From assembly GCA_903934325.1 (NCBI GenBank), contig CAIZNH010000015.1, positions 1 through 64,000 on the forward strand: a stretch of DNA of 64,000 nucleotides. The letters are read 5' to 3'. The position numbers were made by a program, and so were the translations under genes. Below the pieces are notes generated by a model that saw nothing but the letters and a program-made list of their open reading frames with translations, did not search any database and was not told the origin of the DNA. The DNA is from an uncultured Alphaproteobacteria bacterium. Lineage in GTDB: Bacteria; Pseudomonadota; Alphaproteobacteria; Sphingomonadales; Sphingomonadaceae. Positions 8,836 to 16,693 of the stretch are shown piece after piece (position 1 is the stretch's first letter; every line of letters starts with the position of its first letter).

Positions 8836-9194
8836 GCGCCGCCCTCCTCGCCATCATCGTCCGGCACCGCCGCGCCATCGACATGATCGCTGCCTGTCTC
8901 GAGGAAGCTGCGCAGGGCGAGGATCACCACCAGCGCGGTCATGCCGAAGGTGATGACGATCGCGGTGAGCACCAGCGCCTGCGGCAGCGGATCGGTGTAG
9001 CCGGCGGCCGCCTTGTCCCAGATCGGCGGGCGGTTCAGCACCAGCCTGCCGCTCGCGAACAGGAACAGGTTCACCGCATAGGAAATGAGCGTCAGGCCCA
9101 GCACCACCTGAAAGGTGCGAGCGCGCAGGGCGAGGTAGATGCCGCCCGCCACCAGCACGCCGATGCTGCTCGCCACGAGGAATTCGTAGGTCAT
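8832..9194 (-). CDS. mrpC: Mrp Na+/H+ antiporter subunit C
   Basis: The 120-residue protein resembles NuoK and MrpC/MnhC, with three membrane helices and the motif DPLPQALVLTAIVITFGMTA. The true start is the ATG at 9194, overlapping the mrpA stop; the longer frame upstream is shadow sequence. The acidic C-terminal tail (DDDGEEGGA) is typical of sphingomonad versions as far as I can judge. Confidence 0.92.
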   Translation of the reverse strand: MTYEFLVASSIGVLVAGGIYLALRARTFQVVLGLTLISYAVNLFLFASGRLVLNRPPIWDKAAAGYTDPLPQALVLTAIVITFGMTALVVILALRSFLETGSDHVDGAAVPDDDGEEGGA

Positions 9195-12049
9195 GCCCCG
9201 CGCTCCTCGCCCTGTGCCTGCGCGTGCGCCTGCACCGCGTCGGCCCGCGCGGCGCGCTGGGCGATGTTGCCGAGCTTTTCGAGCGCCAGCATCACCGCGC
9301 CCAGCACCGTCAGAAACACGCCGGTATCGAACAGCATCGCGCTCGCCAGTTCGAACTTGCCGATCAGCGGGAGCGCGAAATAGTCGAACCACGAGGTCAG
9401 GAAGGGCGCGCCCAGCACCACCGCGCCCAGCCCCGTCGCCATCGCCACCAGCACGCCACCCGCAATCATCGGGTGCTCGTCAAAGGCGCGGCGCTTGTCA
9501 GACCATGCGTGTCCGGCGGCGAGATATTGCAGCAGGAAGGCGATCGCCACCACCAGCGCCGCGATAAACCCGCCGCCCGGCTGGTTATGCCCGCGCAGGA
9601 ACAGATAGATGCCGACCGTCAACGACAGCGGCAGGGCAAGGCGGCTGGCCATCACCAGCATCATCGGGTGCCGCTCGGGCGAGTGAACCGAATCCTTGCG
9701 CCAGCGCGCCAGCCTTGCGCCCGCGCTCCCGGTTGCGGCGGTATCGAGCAGAGCGAAGATCGCGAGGCCCGCAATCCCCAGCACGATGATCTCGCCCAGC
9801 GTATCATAGGCGCGGAAGTCGACGAGGATGACGTTGACGATATTGGTCCCGCCGCCGCCGGGCTTGGCATTGGCGATGTGGAACGCCGCGATCGACGCGC
9901 CCGCATCGCGGGTCAGCATGGCCCAGGCAAGCCCGCCCACCAGTACCCCGCCGGTGACCGCCAGCCCCCCGTCCCGCCACAGCCTCGCAGGCGAGGAAAG
10001 CTGCGGTGGTTGCTTGGGCAGGAGATTGAGCGCGAGCAGCAACAGCAGCACAGTCACCACCTCGACCGAAATCTGCGTCAGCGCCAGATCGGGGGCGGAG
10101 AACTGCACGAACGCGAGCGTGACGATCAGCCCGATGACGCTGATGAAGATCAGCACCCGGAGCCTGTGGCGCGCATCATTGATCACCGCCGCCGTGGCCG
10201 CGATAAGCAGCGCCCATGCGGCCAGTGCAGCGGGCGGAGCCGGAAGGCCGGGCCGCGTGCCCGTGATGGCCCCGCCGCCTGTCACCGCGCCCTCGATCAC
10301 CAGCGCGCAGACCACGGCTAAAAGGGCGAAAATCATCCGCTGGAGCGAGGGGGTGTGCACCGCGACCATCGCCTTGCGGGTCCAGCGATCGGCAAAGGCA
10401 ATGGTGGCTTCGAACAGGCGCTTGGCGTCGGGCAGCGAAAGGCGCTCCCACACGGCAAGCAGCGACCCGTGGCGCGACAGCAGCAGCGTGCCCGCGAAAA
10501 CGGCAACAAGGCTCAGCATCAGCGCCAGATTGAGGCCGTGCCACAGGGCGAAGTCGAGAGGAGGCGGCGCATTGCCGACCACGACTTCCGTCACGGCGCC
10601 CACCAATGGGGCGGCCAGAGCAACAGGGGCAAGCCCGAGCAGCACCGCCAGCGCCGTCAGCAGCGCCGGGGACGCCCACATTGCAGCATCAGGATCATGC
10701 GCGCGGGCAAAGGGCTCCGCCTCGCGCGGTGTGCCGAAGAACAGGTGCACGGCAAGGCGCAGCGAATAGGCGACCGAAAACCCCGCGCCGATTGTGGCCA
10801 GCAACGGCACCAGCCACGCGGGATCGGCAAAGGGCAGTTCGATGGTCTGTTCGAGCATCAGCTCCTTCGAGATGAACCCGCCCAGCGGTGGCAGCCCTGC
10901 CATGGAGGCCGCCGCGAGCGTAGCGACCAGCGCAGTGACCGGCATCGCCTTGGCCAGCCCGCCAAGTCGGCGGATGTCGCGCGTGCCGGTCTCGTGTTCG
11001 ACGATCCCCGCGCTCATGAACAGTGCGGCCTTGAAGGCGGCATGGTTGAGGATGTGCAGCATCGCCGCCACCACCGCGGCGGCTTGCGAAAAGCCGAGCA
11101 GCATCACGATCATCCCGAGCTGCGAGATGGTCGAATAGGCAAGGATGCTTTTCAGATCATGCCGGAACAGCGCAACGCCTGCGCCGAACACCATCGTGAC
11201 AAGGCCCACGCTGCTGACAATCACCGTATAGGCCTCGGTCTCTGCAAGCACCGGCCACAGCCGCGCGAGCAGGAAGATCCCGGCCTTCACCATGGTCGCC
11301 GAATGGAGATAGGCGCTCACAGGCGTCGGCGCGGCCATGGCGTGGGGAAGCCAGAAGTGGAACGGGAACTGCGCGGACTTGGTGAAGCAGCCGATCAGGA
11401 TCAGGCCAAGGATCACCGGATAGAGCGGCGATGCGCGCACCGCGTCACCCTGCGCGAGGATCGTCGCAAGGTCATAGGAACCCGTGACCTGCCCCAGCAG
11501 CAGCATTCCCCCGATCAGCGCGAGGCCCCCGCCGCCCGTCACCGCCAGCGCCATGCGCGCACCCTGCCGCCCTTCCGGCTTGTGCTGCCAGAAACCGATG
11601 AGGAGGAAGGAGGCAAGGCTGGTGAGCTCCCAGAACACCAGCAACAGCAGGACATTGCCCGCGATCACGATCCCCAGCATCGCGCCTTGAAACAGCATAA
11701 GACTGGCAAAGAACCGAGCGCTCGCCTCACCTTGCGCAAGGTAGGCATGGGCGAAGATCACCACCAGCAATCCGATGCCGAGGATGAGACCGGCAAACAT
11801 GAGACCCAGCGGATCGATCATCAGCGTCAGATCAAGGCCCAGCGCGGGCACCCAGCTGATCGTGACAGACGGCACGTCTCCGCCGATGACCGGCGCTGCA
11901 AATCTGGCGAGGATGGCCAGCGCTGCGGCGCTCGCGAAGCCAGCAATGCCGGAATGAACCGCTCGCGATCCTCCGGCCGCTAGCGCGATTGCCAGTGCGG
12001 CGAGAAAGGGCAAGGCCGCCAGCGTGGTGAGCATCAAGCCATCAGCCAT
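9191..12049 (-). CDS. mrpA: Mrp Na+/H+ antiporter fused subunit A/B
   Basis: The 952-residue membrane protein is MrpA fused to MrpB. Residues 1-about 480 form the ND5-like antiporter core, with FFASLMLFQGAMLGIV, ELTSLASFLLIGFW (glutamate) and FTKSAQFPFHFWLPHAM (lysine). Residues about 600-780 hold the MbhD/MbhE-like helices, and the last 150 residues are MrpB (RHPMMLVMASRLALPLSLTV, then RGHNQPGGGFIAALV). The complex exchanges cytoplasmic Na+ (or other cations) for protons and supports pH and salt homeostasis. It is first in a seven-function, six-gene operon read leftwards. Confidence 0.93.
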   Translation of the reverse strand: MADGLMLTTLAALPFLAALAIALAAGGSRAVHSGIAGFASAAALAILARFAAPVIGGDVPSVTISWVPALGLDLTLMIDPLGLMFAGLILGIGLLVVIFAHAYLAQGEASARFFASLMLFQGAMLGIVIAGNVLLLLVFWELTSLASFLLIGFWQHKPEGRQGARMALAVTGGGGLALIGGMLLLGQVTGSYDLATILAQGDAVRASPLYPVILGLILIGCFTKSAQFPFHFWLPHAMAAPTPVSAYLHSATMVKAGIFLLARLWPVLAETEAYTVIVSSVGLVTMVFGAGVALFRHDLKSILAYSTISQLGMIVMLLGFSQAAAVVAAMLHILNHAAFKAALFMSAGIVEHETGTRDIRRLGGLAKAMPVTALVATLAAASMAGLPPLGGFISKELMLEQTIELPFADPAWLVPLLATIGAGFSVAYSLRLAVHLFFGTPREAEPFARAHDPDAAMWASPALLTALAVLLGLAPVALAAPLVGAVTEVVVGNAPPPLDFALWHGLNLALMLSLVAVFAGTLLLSRHGSLLAVWERLSLPDAKRLFEATIAFADRWTRKAMVAVHTPSLQRMIFALLAVVCALVIEGAVTGGGAITGTRPGLPAPPAALAAWALLIAATAAVINDARHRLRVLIFISVIGLIVTLAFVQFSAPDLALTQISVEVVTVLLLLLALNLLPKQPPQLSSPARLWRDGGLAVTGGVLVGGLAWAMLTRDAGASIAAFHIANAKPGGGGTNIVNVILVDFRAYDTLGEIIVLGIAGLAIFALLDTAATGSAGARLARWRKDSVHSPERHPMMLVMASRLALPLSLTVGIYLFLRGHNQPGGGFIAALVVAIAFLLQYLAAGHAWSDKRRAFDEHPMIAGGVLVAMATGLGAVVLGAPFLTSWFDYFALPLIGKFELASAMLFDTGVFLTVLGAVMLALEKLGNIAQRAARADAVQAHAQAQGEERGA

Positions 12050-12163
12050 GGACGGGTCCGGTCAGCTCCTCCGGCCAAGTGGGCGCGGCGTTACAGCCAG
12101 TTGCGCTGGCCTGGCTGACCCTAGCCGAGGGCCATGCCAAAGGACAAGCCAAAGCGGGCGGGA

Positions 12164-12715
12164 TCAATCGCCTTCGAATTCCATCAGCGCGCGAACTTCG
12201 ATGCCCGCTTCGCGCAGCCGGTCCGCGCCGCCGAGATCGGGCAGATCGATGACGAACAGCGCGTGCGTGACCTCCGCGCCAGCCCGGCGCAGCAGCTCAG
12301 CCGAGGCGAGCGCGGTGCCGCCGGTCGCGATCAGATCGTCGACGATCACGACATTTTGCCCGGGCACAACCGCGCTCGGATCCATCTCCAGCCGGTCAGT
12401 GCCGTATTCGAGCGCATAATCGATGCCGATGGTTGCGATCGGCAACTTGCCGGGCTTGCGGACCGGAACGAAGCCGATCCCAAGCTGGACCGCCACCGCC
12501 GCACCGAAGATGAAGCCGCGCGCTTCCATCCCGGCGATCTTGTGCGCCCCCGCTTCGCTCGCCACTGCTGCGAGGTGATGCACGCTCGCCGCCATCCCCT
12601 GATGGTGCCCGATCAGCGTGGTGATGTCGCGGAACTGGATGCCCGGATGCGGAAAGTCCGGCACGGTGCGCACCAGCGCCTTGAGTTCGGGCAGCGAGAG
12701 TTGCGGCGGCGTCAT
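12164..12715 (-). CDS. apt: Adenine phosphoribosyltransferase
   Basis: The 183-residue protein is Apt, which salvages adenine with PRPP to give AMP in the cytoplasm. The N-terminal FPHPGIQFRDITTLI segment and the PRPP-binding loop VVIVDDLIATGGT (residues 122-134) are intact, and the length is normal for the family. It lies about 95 bases downstream of petC on the same strand, with a likely terminator between. Confidence 0.95.
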   Translation of the reverse strand: MTPPQLSLPELKALVRTVPDFPHPGIQFRDITTLIGHHQGMAASVHHLAAVASEAGAHKIAGMEARGFIFGAAVAVQLGIGFVPVRKPGKLPIATIGIDYALEYGTDRLEMDPSAVVPGQNVVIVDDLIATGGTALASAELLRRAGAEVTHALFVIDLPDLGGADRLREAGIEVRALMEFEGD

Positions 12716-12750
12716 GTCGAAGTAGCCCCTTTCGTGCCTTTCAAAGCAGA

Positions 12751-12783
12751 GCGCCCCGCCATCCGCAAGGGATGACGGGGCGC
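12751..12783 (-). terminator. Probable terminator downstream of petC
   Basis: An inverted repeat with arms GCGCCCCG (12751-12758) and CGGGGCGC (12776-12783), extended inside by ATCC/GGAT around a GCAA loop, lies just after the petC stop. The tract that follows on the minus strand is not a clean T run, so it may slow rather than stop transcription before apt. Confidence 0.5.
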
Positions 12784-12809
12784 AAATGCTTGCCCGAGGC
12801 GAAAGAAGC

Positions 12810-13667
12810 TTACTTCTTCTTCGGCTTCATCCCGGCCCAGATCTGCTTGTAGCTGAGGAAGGCCAGAGTGGTGGCGAACAGCAGGAAGCCGATCACGAAC
12901 CAGCCGGTCTGCTTGCGGGTCACCAGCGAGGGTTCCGCCGTCCAGGTCAGGAAGGCCGCAACGTCAGTCGCCATCTGCGGGATGGTGGCGTTGGTGCCGT
13001 CGGCATAGGTCACCTGCCCGTCGATCGCGAGCGGCGGGGGCATCGCGATGTTCACGTTGGGGAAGTGCTTGTTGAAGTAGAGACCAGCCGGGGTTTCAAA
13101 GCCGACCTTGGCCGCCTTCTCCGCGTCGGGCTCGACATAACCGACCAGCAGGTCATGGATGTAGTTCGAACCGTCGTGACGCGCCTTGGCCATCAGCGAA
13201 AGATCAGGCGGGATGGCGTTGTTGTTCGCCGCAGCCGCTGCAATCGCATTGGGATAGGGGCTGGGGAAAGCGTCGGTCGGCTCGCCCGGACGGGTGGTGG
13301 TCTCGCCGGTGGCCGGATCGATGCCCGGAACCGTCCAGCTCGCAGCTTCGGCGTCAACCTCGGCTTCGGTGTAACCGAGCTGCTGAAGGTTGCGGAAAGC
13401 AACGAACTTCAGGCTGTGGCAGGCCGAGCAGACTTCCTTGTAGACCTGGTAGCCGCGCTGCAGCTGGGCCGTGTCCCACTTGCCGAACGGACCGTCGAAC
13501 GAGAAGCCGCCCTTGGGGCCTTCGCCATGCTCGTAGAAAGCATAGGAGGGCTGCTGTTCCGGCGCCGGGCCGAAAGCGAGGTTGTAGACACCGGGAATCA
13601 GCGACCACAGCACCAGCACCGCAGTGATGGCCAGGCCGAAGATGATGCCTCCGAGACGAATAGTCAT
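12810..13667 (-). CDS. petC: Cytochrome c1 of the bc1 complex
   Basis: The 285-residue protein has an N-terminal signal/anchor helix, a CSACH haem-c motif (Cys80, Cys83, His84), the NIAMPPPL segment holding the probable methionine ligand, and a C-terminal membrane helix followed by a lysine-rich end. It accepts electrons from the Rieske protein and passes them to a soluble or membrane cytochrome c on the periplasmic side. It is last in petA-petB-petC. Confidence 0.96.
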   Translation of the reverse strand: MTIRLGGIIFGLAITAVLVLWSLIPGVYNLAFGPAPEQQPSYAFYEHGEGPKGGFSFDGPFGKWDTAQLQRGYQVYKEVCSACHSLKFVAFRNLQQLGYTEAEVDAEAASWTVPGIDPATGETTTRPGEPTDAFPSPYPNAIAAAAANNNAIPPDLSLMAKARHDGSNYIHDLLVGYVEPDAEKAAKVGFETPAGLYFNKHFPNVNIAMPPPLAIDGQVTYADGTNATIPQMATDVAAFLTWTAEPSLVTRKQTGWFVIGFLLFATTLAFLSYKQIWAGMKPKKK

Positions 13668-13718
13668 GACCGAACTCTTTCTCGTTATCGGGTCAGATTG
13701 TGAACTGCGGCCTGCCGA

Positions 13719-15077
13719 TCACTCGGCAGGTTGCAGCGAAGCATCGGGCGCGGCGCCGGTATCGCCTGTATCGGCAGTGCCGGTGCGCGGCTCGGCGGCG
13801 GCGGTGTCCTTGCCGATCACCGCTTCGGTGATCGAGAAGGGCAGCGCCTTGGGTACTTCGATCTGGCTGACGATCGGCAGGATCACCAGGAAGTGCAGGA
13901 AGTAGTACGCCGTCGCGATCTGGCTGATCACCACGTAGGGTTCCTCTGCCGGAGCGCCGCCGCAATAGGTCAGCACCGCCATATCGAGCACCAGCACCCA
14001 GAAGAACTTCCGGAACAGCGGACGGAAGTGGCCCGAACGCACCGGGCTCTTGTCCAGCCAGGGCAGGATGAACCACACGAGGATCGAACCGAACATCGCG
14101 ATCACGCCGAGCAGCTTCGCCGGAACCAGAGTGATGCCCATGAAGGGAATGGAAAGGTCACCGGTGAAGGCGCGCAGGATCGCATAGAACGGCAGGAAGT
14201 ACCATTCGGGCACGATGTGGGCCGGGGTCGAGAGCGGGTTCGCCTCGATATAGTTGTCCGGGTGGCCCAGCGCGTTCGGCAGGAAGAACACCACCGCAGC
14301 GAACAGCACGAGGAACACGCCGAGGCCGAAGCCGTCCTTGGCGGTGTAATAGGGGTGGAACGGCACAGTGTCCGATTCCTGCTTCACTTCCACGCCGGTC
14401 GGGTTCGACGAGCCCGGGATGTGCAGCGCCCAGATGTGCAGGATCACAACGCCCGCGATCACGAAGGGCAGCAGGAAGTGCAGCGAGAAGAAGCGGTTCA
14501 GTGCGGCGTTGTCCGGCGCGAAACCGCCCAGCAGCCACACCTGCAGCGGCTCGCCCACCAGCGGAATAGCCGAGAACAGGCCGGTGATCACCTGCGCGCC
14601 CCAGAAGCTCATCTGGCCCCACGGCAGCACGTAGCCCATGAAGGCGGTCGCCATCATCAGCAGGAAGATCACCACGCCCAGCAGCCAGATCATCTCGCGC
14701 GGGGCCTTGTAGGACGAATAGAAGAACCCGCGGAAGATGTGCAGGTAGATCACGATGAAGAAGAAGCTTGCCCCGTTCGCGTGGGCGTAGCGCAGCAGCC
14801 AGCCGTAATTGACGTCGCGCATGATGTGCTCGACCGTCGCAAAGGCGACGAGGCCGTTGGCAGCATAATGCATCGCCAGCACGACGCCGGTGACGATCTG
14901 GATCATCAGGCAGAAGCCGGCGAGCACGCCGAAGTTCCACATGTAGTTGAGGTTGCGCGGCACCGGATAACCGGCCCCGACCGCGTTGTAGACGAGACGC
15001 GGAAGCGGCAGCTTCTCGTCAAGCCACTTGGTCAGAGCGGTCTTCGGTTCGTATTGCTTGGCCCAGGCGAAACTCAT
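13719..15077 (-). CDS. petB: Cytochrome b of the bc1 complex
   Basis: The 452-residue protein is full-length bacterial cytochrome b with eight or so membrane helices. Haem-binding histidine stretches are present ([20 protein letters not shown] with YLHIFRG, and later FSLHFLLPF and LHIWALH), as is the [10 protein letters not shown] quinol-site motif. A Thr/Asp/Ala-rich tail of about 25 residues follows the last helix. It oxidises ubiquinol and passes electrons to the Rieske centre in the bc1 complex; it lies between petA and petC on one strand. Confidence 0.96.
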   Translation of the reverse strand: MSFAWAKQYEPKTALTKWLDEKLPLPRLVYNAVGAGYPVPRNLNYMWNFGVLAGFCLMIQIVTGVVLAMHYAANGLVAFATVEHIMRDVNYGWLLRYAHANGASFFFIVIYLHIFRGFFYSSYKAPREMIWLLGVVIFLLMMATAFMGYVLPWGQMSFWGAQVITGLFSAIPLVGEPLQVWLLGGFAPDNAALNRFFSLHFLLPFVIAGVVILHIWALHIPGSSNPTGVEVKQESDTVPFHPYYTAKDGFGLGVFLVLFAAVVFFLPNALGHPDNYIEANPLSTPAHIVPEWYFLPFYAILRAFTGDLSIPFMGITLVPAKLLGVIAMFGSILVWFILPWLDKSPVRSGHFRPLFRKFFWVLVLDMAVLTYCGGAPAEEPYVVISQIATAYYFLHFLVILPIVSQIEVPKALPFSITEAVIGKDTAAAEPRTGTADTGDTGAAPDASLQPAE

Positions 15078-15143
15078 GGCGTTCTCTCGGCTTTATCGAA
15101 GGGAATGGTCGAAAAGGGTTCGGTGTCGGTCAGTTACGCAGGC

Positions 15144-15707
15144 TTAGCCCACGCGGATGACCGCATCGGACGTAAACTCGTACTCAGGCACCATCAGGTT
15201 CTTGGGCGCAGGGCCCTTCCGGATGCGGCCCACGACATCATAGTGCGAGCCGTGGCAGGGGCAGAAATAACCGCCGAACTCGCCCTTGTTCTCGCCTTCG
15301 GCAGCGCCCAGCGGCACGCAGCCGAGGTGGGTGCAGACGCCCATGGTGACCAGCACGTCCTCGTGGCCTTCCTTGGTGCGCTCGGCCACGGTCTGGGGAT
15401 CGCGCAACGATGCGGCGTCATCCTTCTTGGCGGCGGCGATTTCTTCGGCGGTGAGACGCTTCACGAACAGCGGCTGCTTGCGGAACACGGCCTTGATGCT
15501 CTGGCCCGGCTGGATCGCGCTGACATCGACTTCGGTGGTGCTCGCGGCGAGCACGTCAGCCGAGGGGGCCATCTGGCTCACCAGCGGGAACAGGACGGAC
15601 GCACCGCCAACCCCGGCCGTGCTGAGCGCCGCAATGTGAATCCAGTCGCGGCGGCGGACGCCCTCTTCAGAGCCCGTTTCGCTGGTTACGGCCGTGTCAG
15701 AAGCCAT
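15144..15707 (-). CDS. petA: Ubiquinol-cytochrome c reductase Rieske iron-sulfur subunit
   Basis: The 187-residue protein has an N-terminal RRRDWIHIA Tat-like anchor helix and a Rieske domain with CTHLGC (Cys125, His127) and CPCHGS (Cys149, His152) for the 2Fe-2S cluster; Cys130 and Cys151 form the family disulfide. It carries electrons from quinol at cytochrome b to cytochrome c1. It is first in the petABC operon. Confidence 0.96.
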   Translation of the reverse strand: MASDTAVTSETGSEEGVRRRDWIHIAALSTAGVGGASVLFPLVSQMAPSADVLAASTTEVDVSAIQPGQSIKAVFRKQPLFVKRLTAEEIAAAKKDDAASLRDPQTVAERTKEGHEDVLVTMGVCTHLGCVPLGAAEGENKGEFGGYFCPCHGSHYDVVGRIRKGPAPKNLMVPEYEFTSDAVIRVG

Positions 15708-15939
15708 GTCGTCTTACCCTGCTCGTCTTGCCGCGCCGGAAAACGGCCTGCGCGGCGTGGTGTTCGAAATGCGGGGCGTGAGCCCCACGACAATTGACGT
15801 CGATTGATCCCCGCTCCGGCGCAAGATGCGGTGTTTGTCCACGCACCTCACCCGAAACTCGCGGGGGCAACTAACGGCAATCCTGCGAGAATCCAACCGT
15901 GTTTTAAGCAAGGCCCGTTCGCGCTTGTGCAAGAGGCGC
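15708..15939. other. Intergenic region upstream of petA
   Basis: About 230 bases separate the petA start from the pgeF stop. A small hairpin (GGGGCGTGAGCCCC, 15773-15786) lies in the presumed petA leader. I see no convincing gene; a 72-codon minus-strand frame is Arg-rich and reads like non-coding sequence. The petA promoter should be here but I cannot pick a clear -35/-10 pair. Confidence 0.4.
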
Positions 15940-16692
15940 CTAAGGCAGGGCGATCATACTGATCTGTCTGCCATAATTCGCCTCGCCCGCCTGCGTGGAC
16001 CTGCGGTGAGAATGGTAACGCGCGAGATGTGAGAATGTATCCCGCCCGAGATCAGCAATTTTCCCGAGGCCAGCCGCAGCCAGCCGCGCCATGATGTAGC
16101 CCGGCAGATCGAACTGCCACCGGTCGACCCCGTCGCGCGCAGGCGCGGGCGCGAAAAAGCGCGCATCTTCAGGCGCAAAGCGCGCGCGGAAGGGCGCGTC
16201 GACCTCGTAGCTCGGCTGGGCGATCGTTGGCCCGAGCACGGCGGCGATATTCCTGCGGTCAGCCCCCAGCGCCTCCATCGCGGCGATGGTGTTTTCGAGC
16301 ACGCCGTCAACCGCGCCGCGCCACCCGGCATGGGCCGCGCCCACCACGCCTGCCCTGGCATCGGCAAACAGGATCGGCCCGCAATCGGCGGTGACGATGC
16401 CGAGCACCACGCCGCTTGTCGCCGTGACCACCGCATCGCCGACCGGGCGACCTTCGGCGGCATCGTCCCACGCGGCGGTGACCGTCACGACATCGGGGCA
16501 ATGCACCTGATGCGGCGCGGCCAGCACACCGCCGGGGCGGATCGTCTCGGCCGCCGCCGCGCGCAGGGCCTGCACGTCGGCGGGATCCCCCGGCCCGCCA
16601 AAGCCGAACTGGTGCCCGCCCCCCGCGCTGCCAAAGAAGCCGTGCGGCACCCCGTCAAGCAGCGGGCTGCGCTCGATCTGGAACTCCGTCAC
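15940..16692 (-). CDS. pgeF: Peptidoglycan editing factor / laccase-domain protein
   Basis: The 250-residue protein belongs to the YfiH/PgeF family (formerly polyphenol oxidase), which removes wrongly built muropeptide precursors in E. coli and has purine-nucleoside activity in other members. The three metal-site residues are in place: His64 in HQVH, Cys104 in TADC, and His121 in HAGWRG. It starts with GTG (16690-16692) one base after the pepN stop, so the two are probably cotranscribed. Confidence 0.92.
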   Translation of the reverse strand: MTEFQIERSPLLDGVPHGFFGSAGGGHQFGFGGPGDPADVQALRAAAAETIRPGGVLAAPHQVHCPDVVTVTAAWDDAAEGRPVGDAVVTATSGVVLGIVTADCGPILFADARAGVVGAAHAGWRGAVDGVLENTIAAMEALGADRRNIAAVLGPTIAQPSYEVDAPFRARFAPEDARFFAPAPARDGVDRWQFDLPGYIMARLAAAGLGKIADLGRDTFSHLARYHSHRRSTQAGEANYGRQISMIALP

Positions 16693-16693
16693 C

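Noticed and set aside
13731..15797. 688-codon plus-strand frame over petB and petA
   Set aside because: It is antisense to two clear bc1-complex genes and spans both plus the gap between them.
15714..15932. Possible 72-residue minus-strand gene upstream of petA
   Set aside because: Arg-rich with no recognisable motif or ribosome site; more likely a leader.
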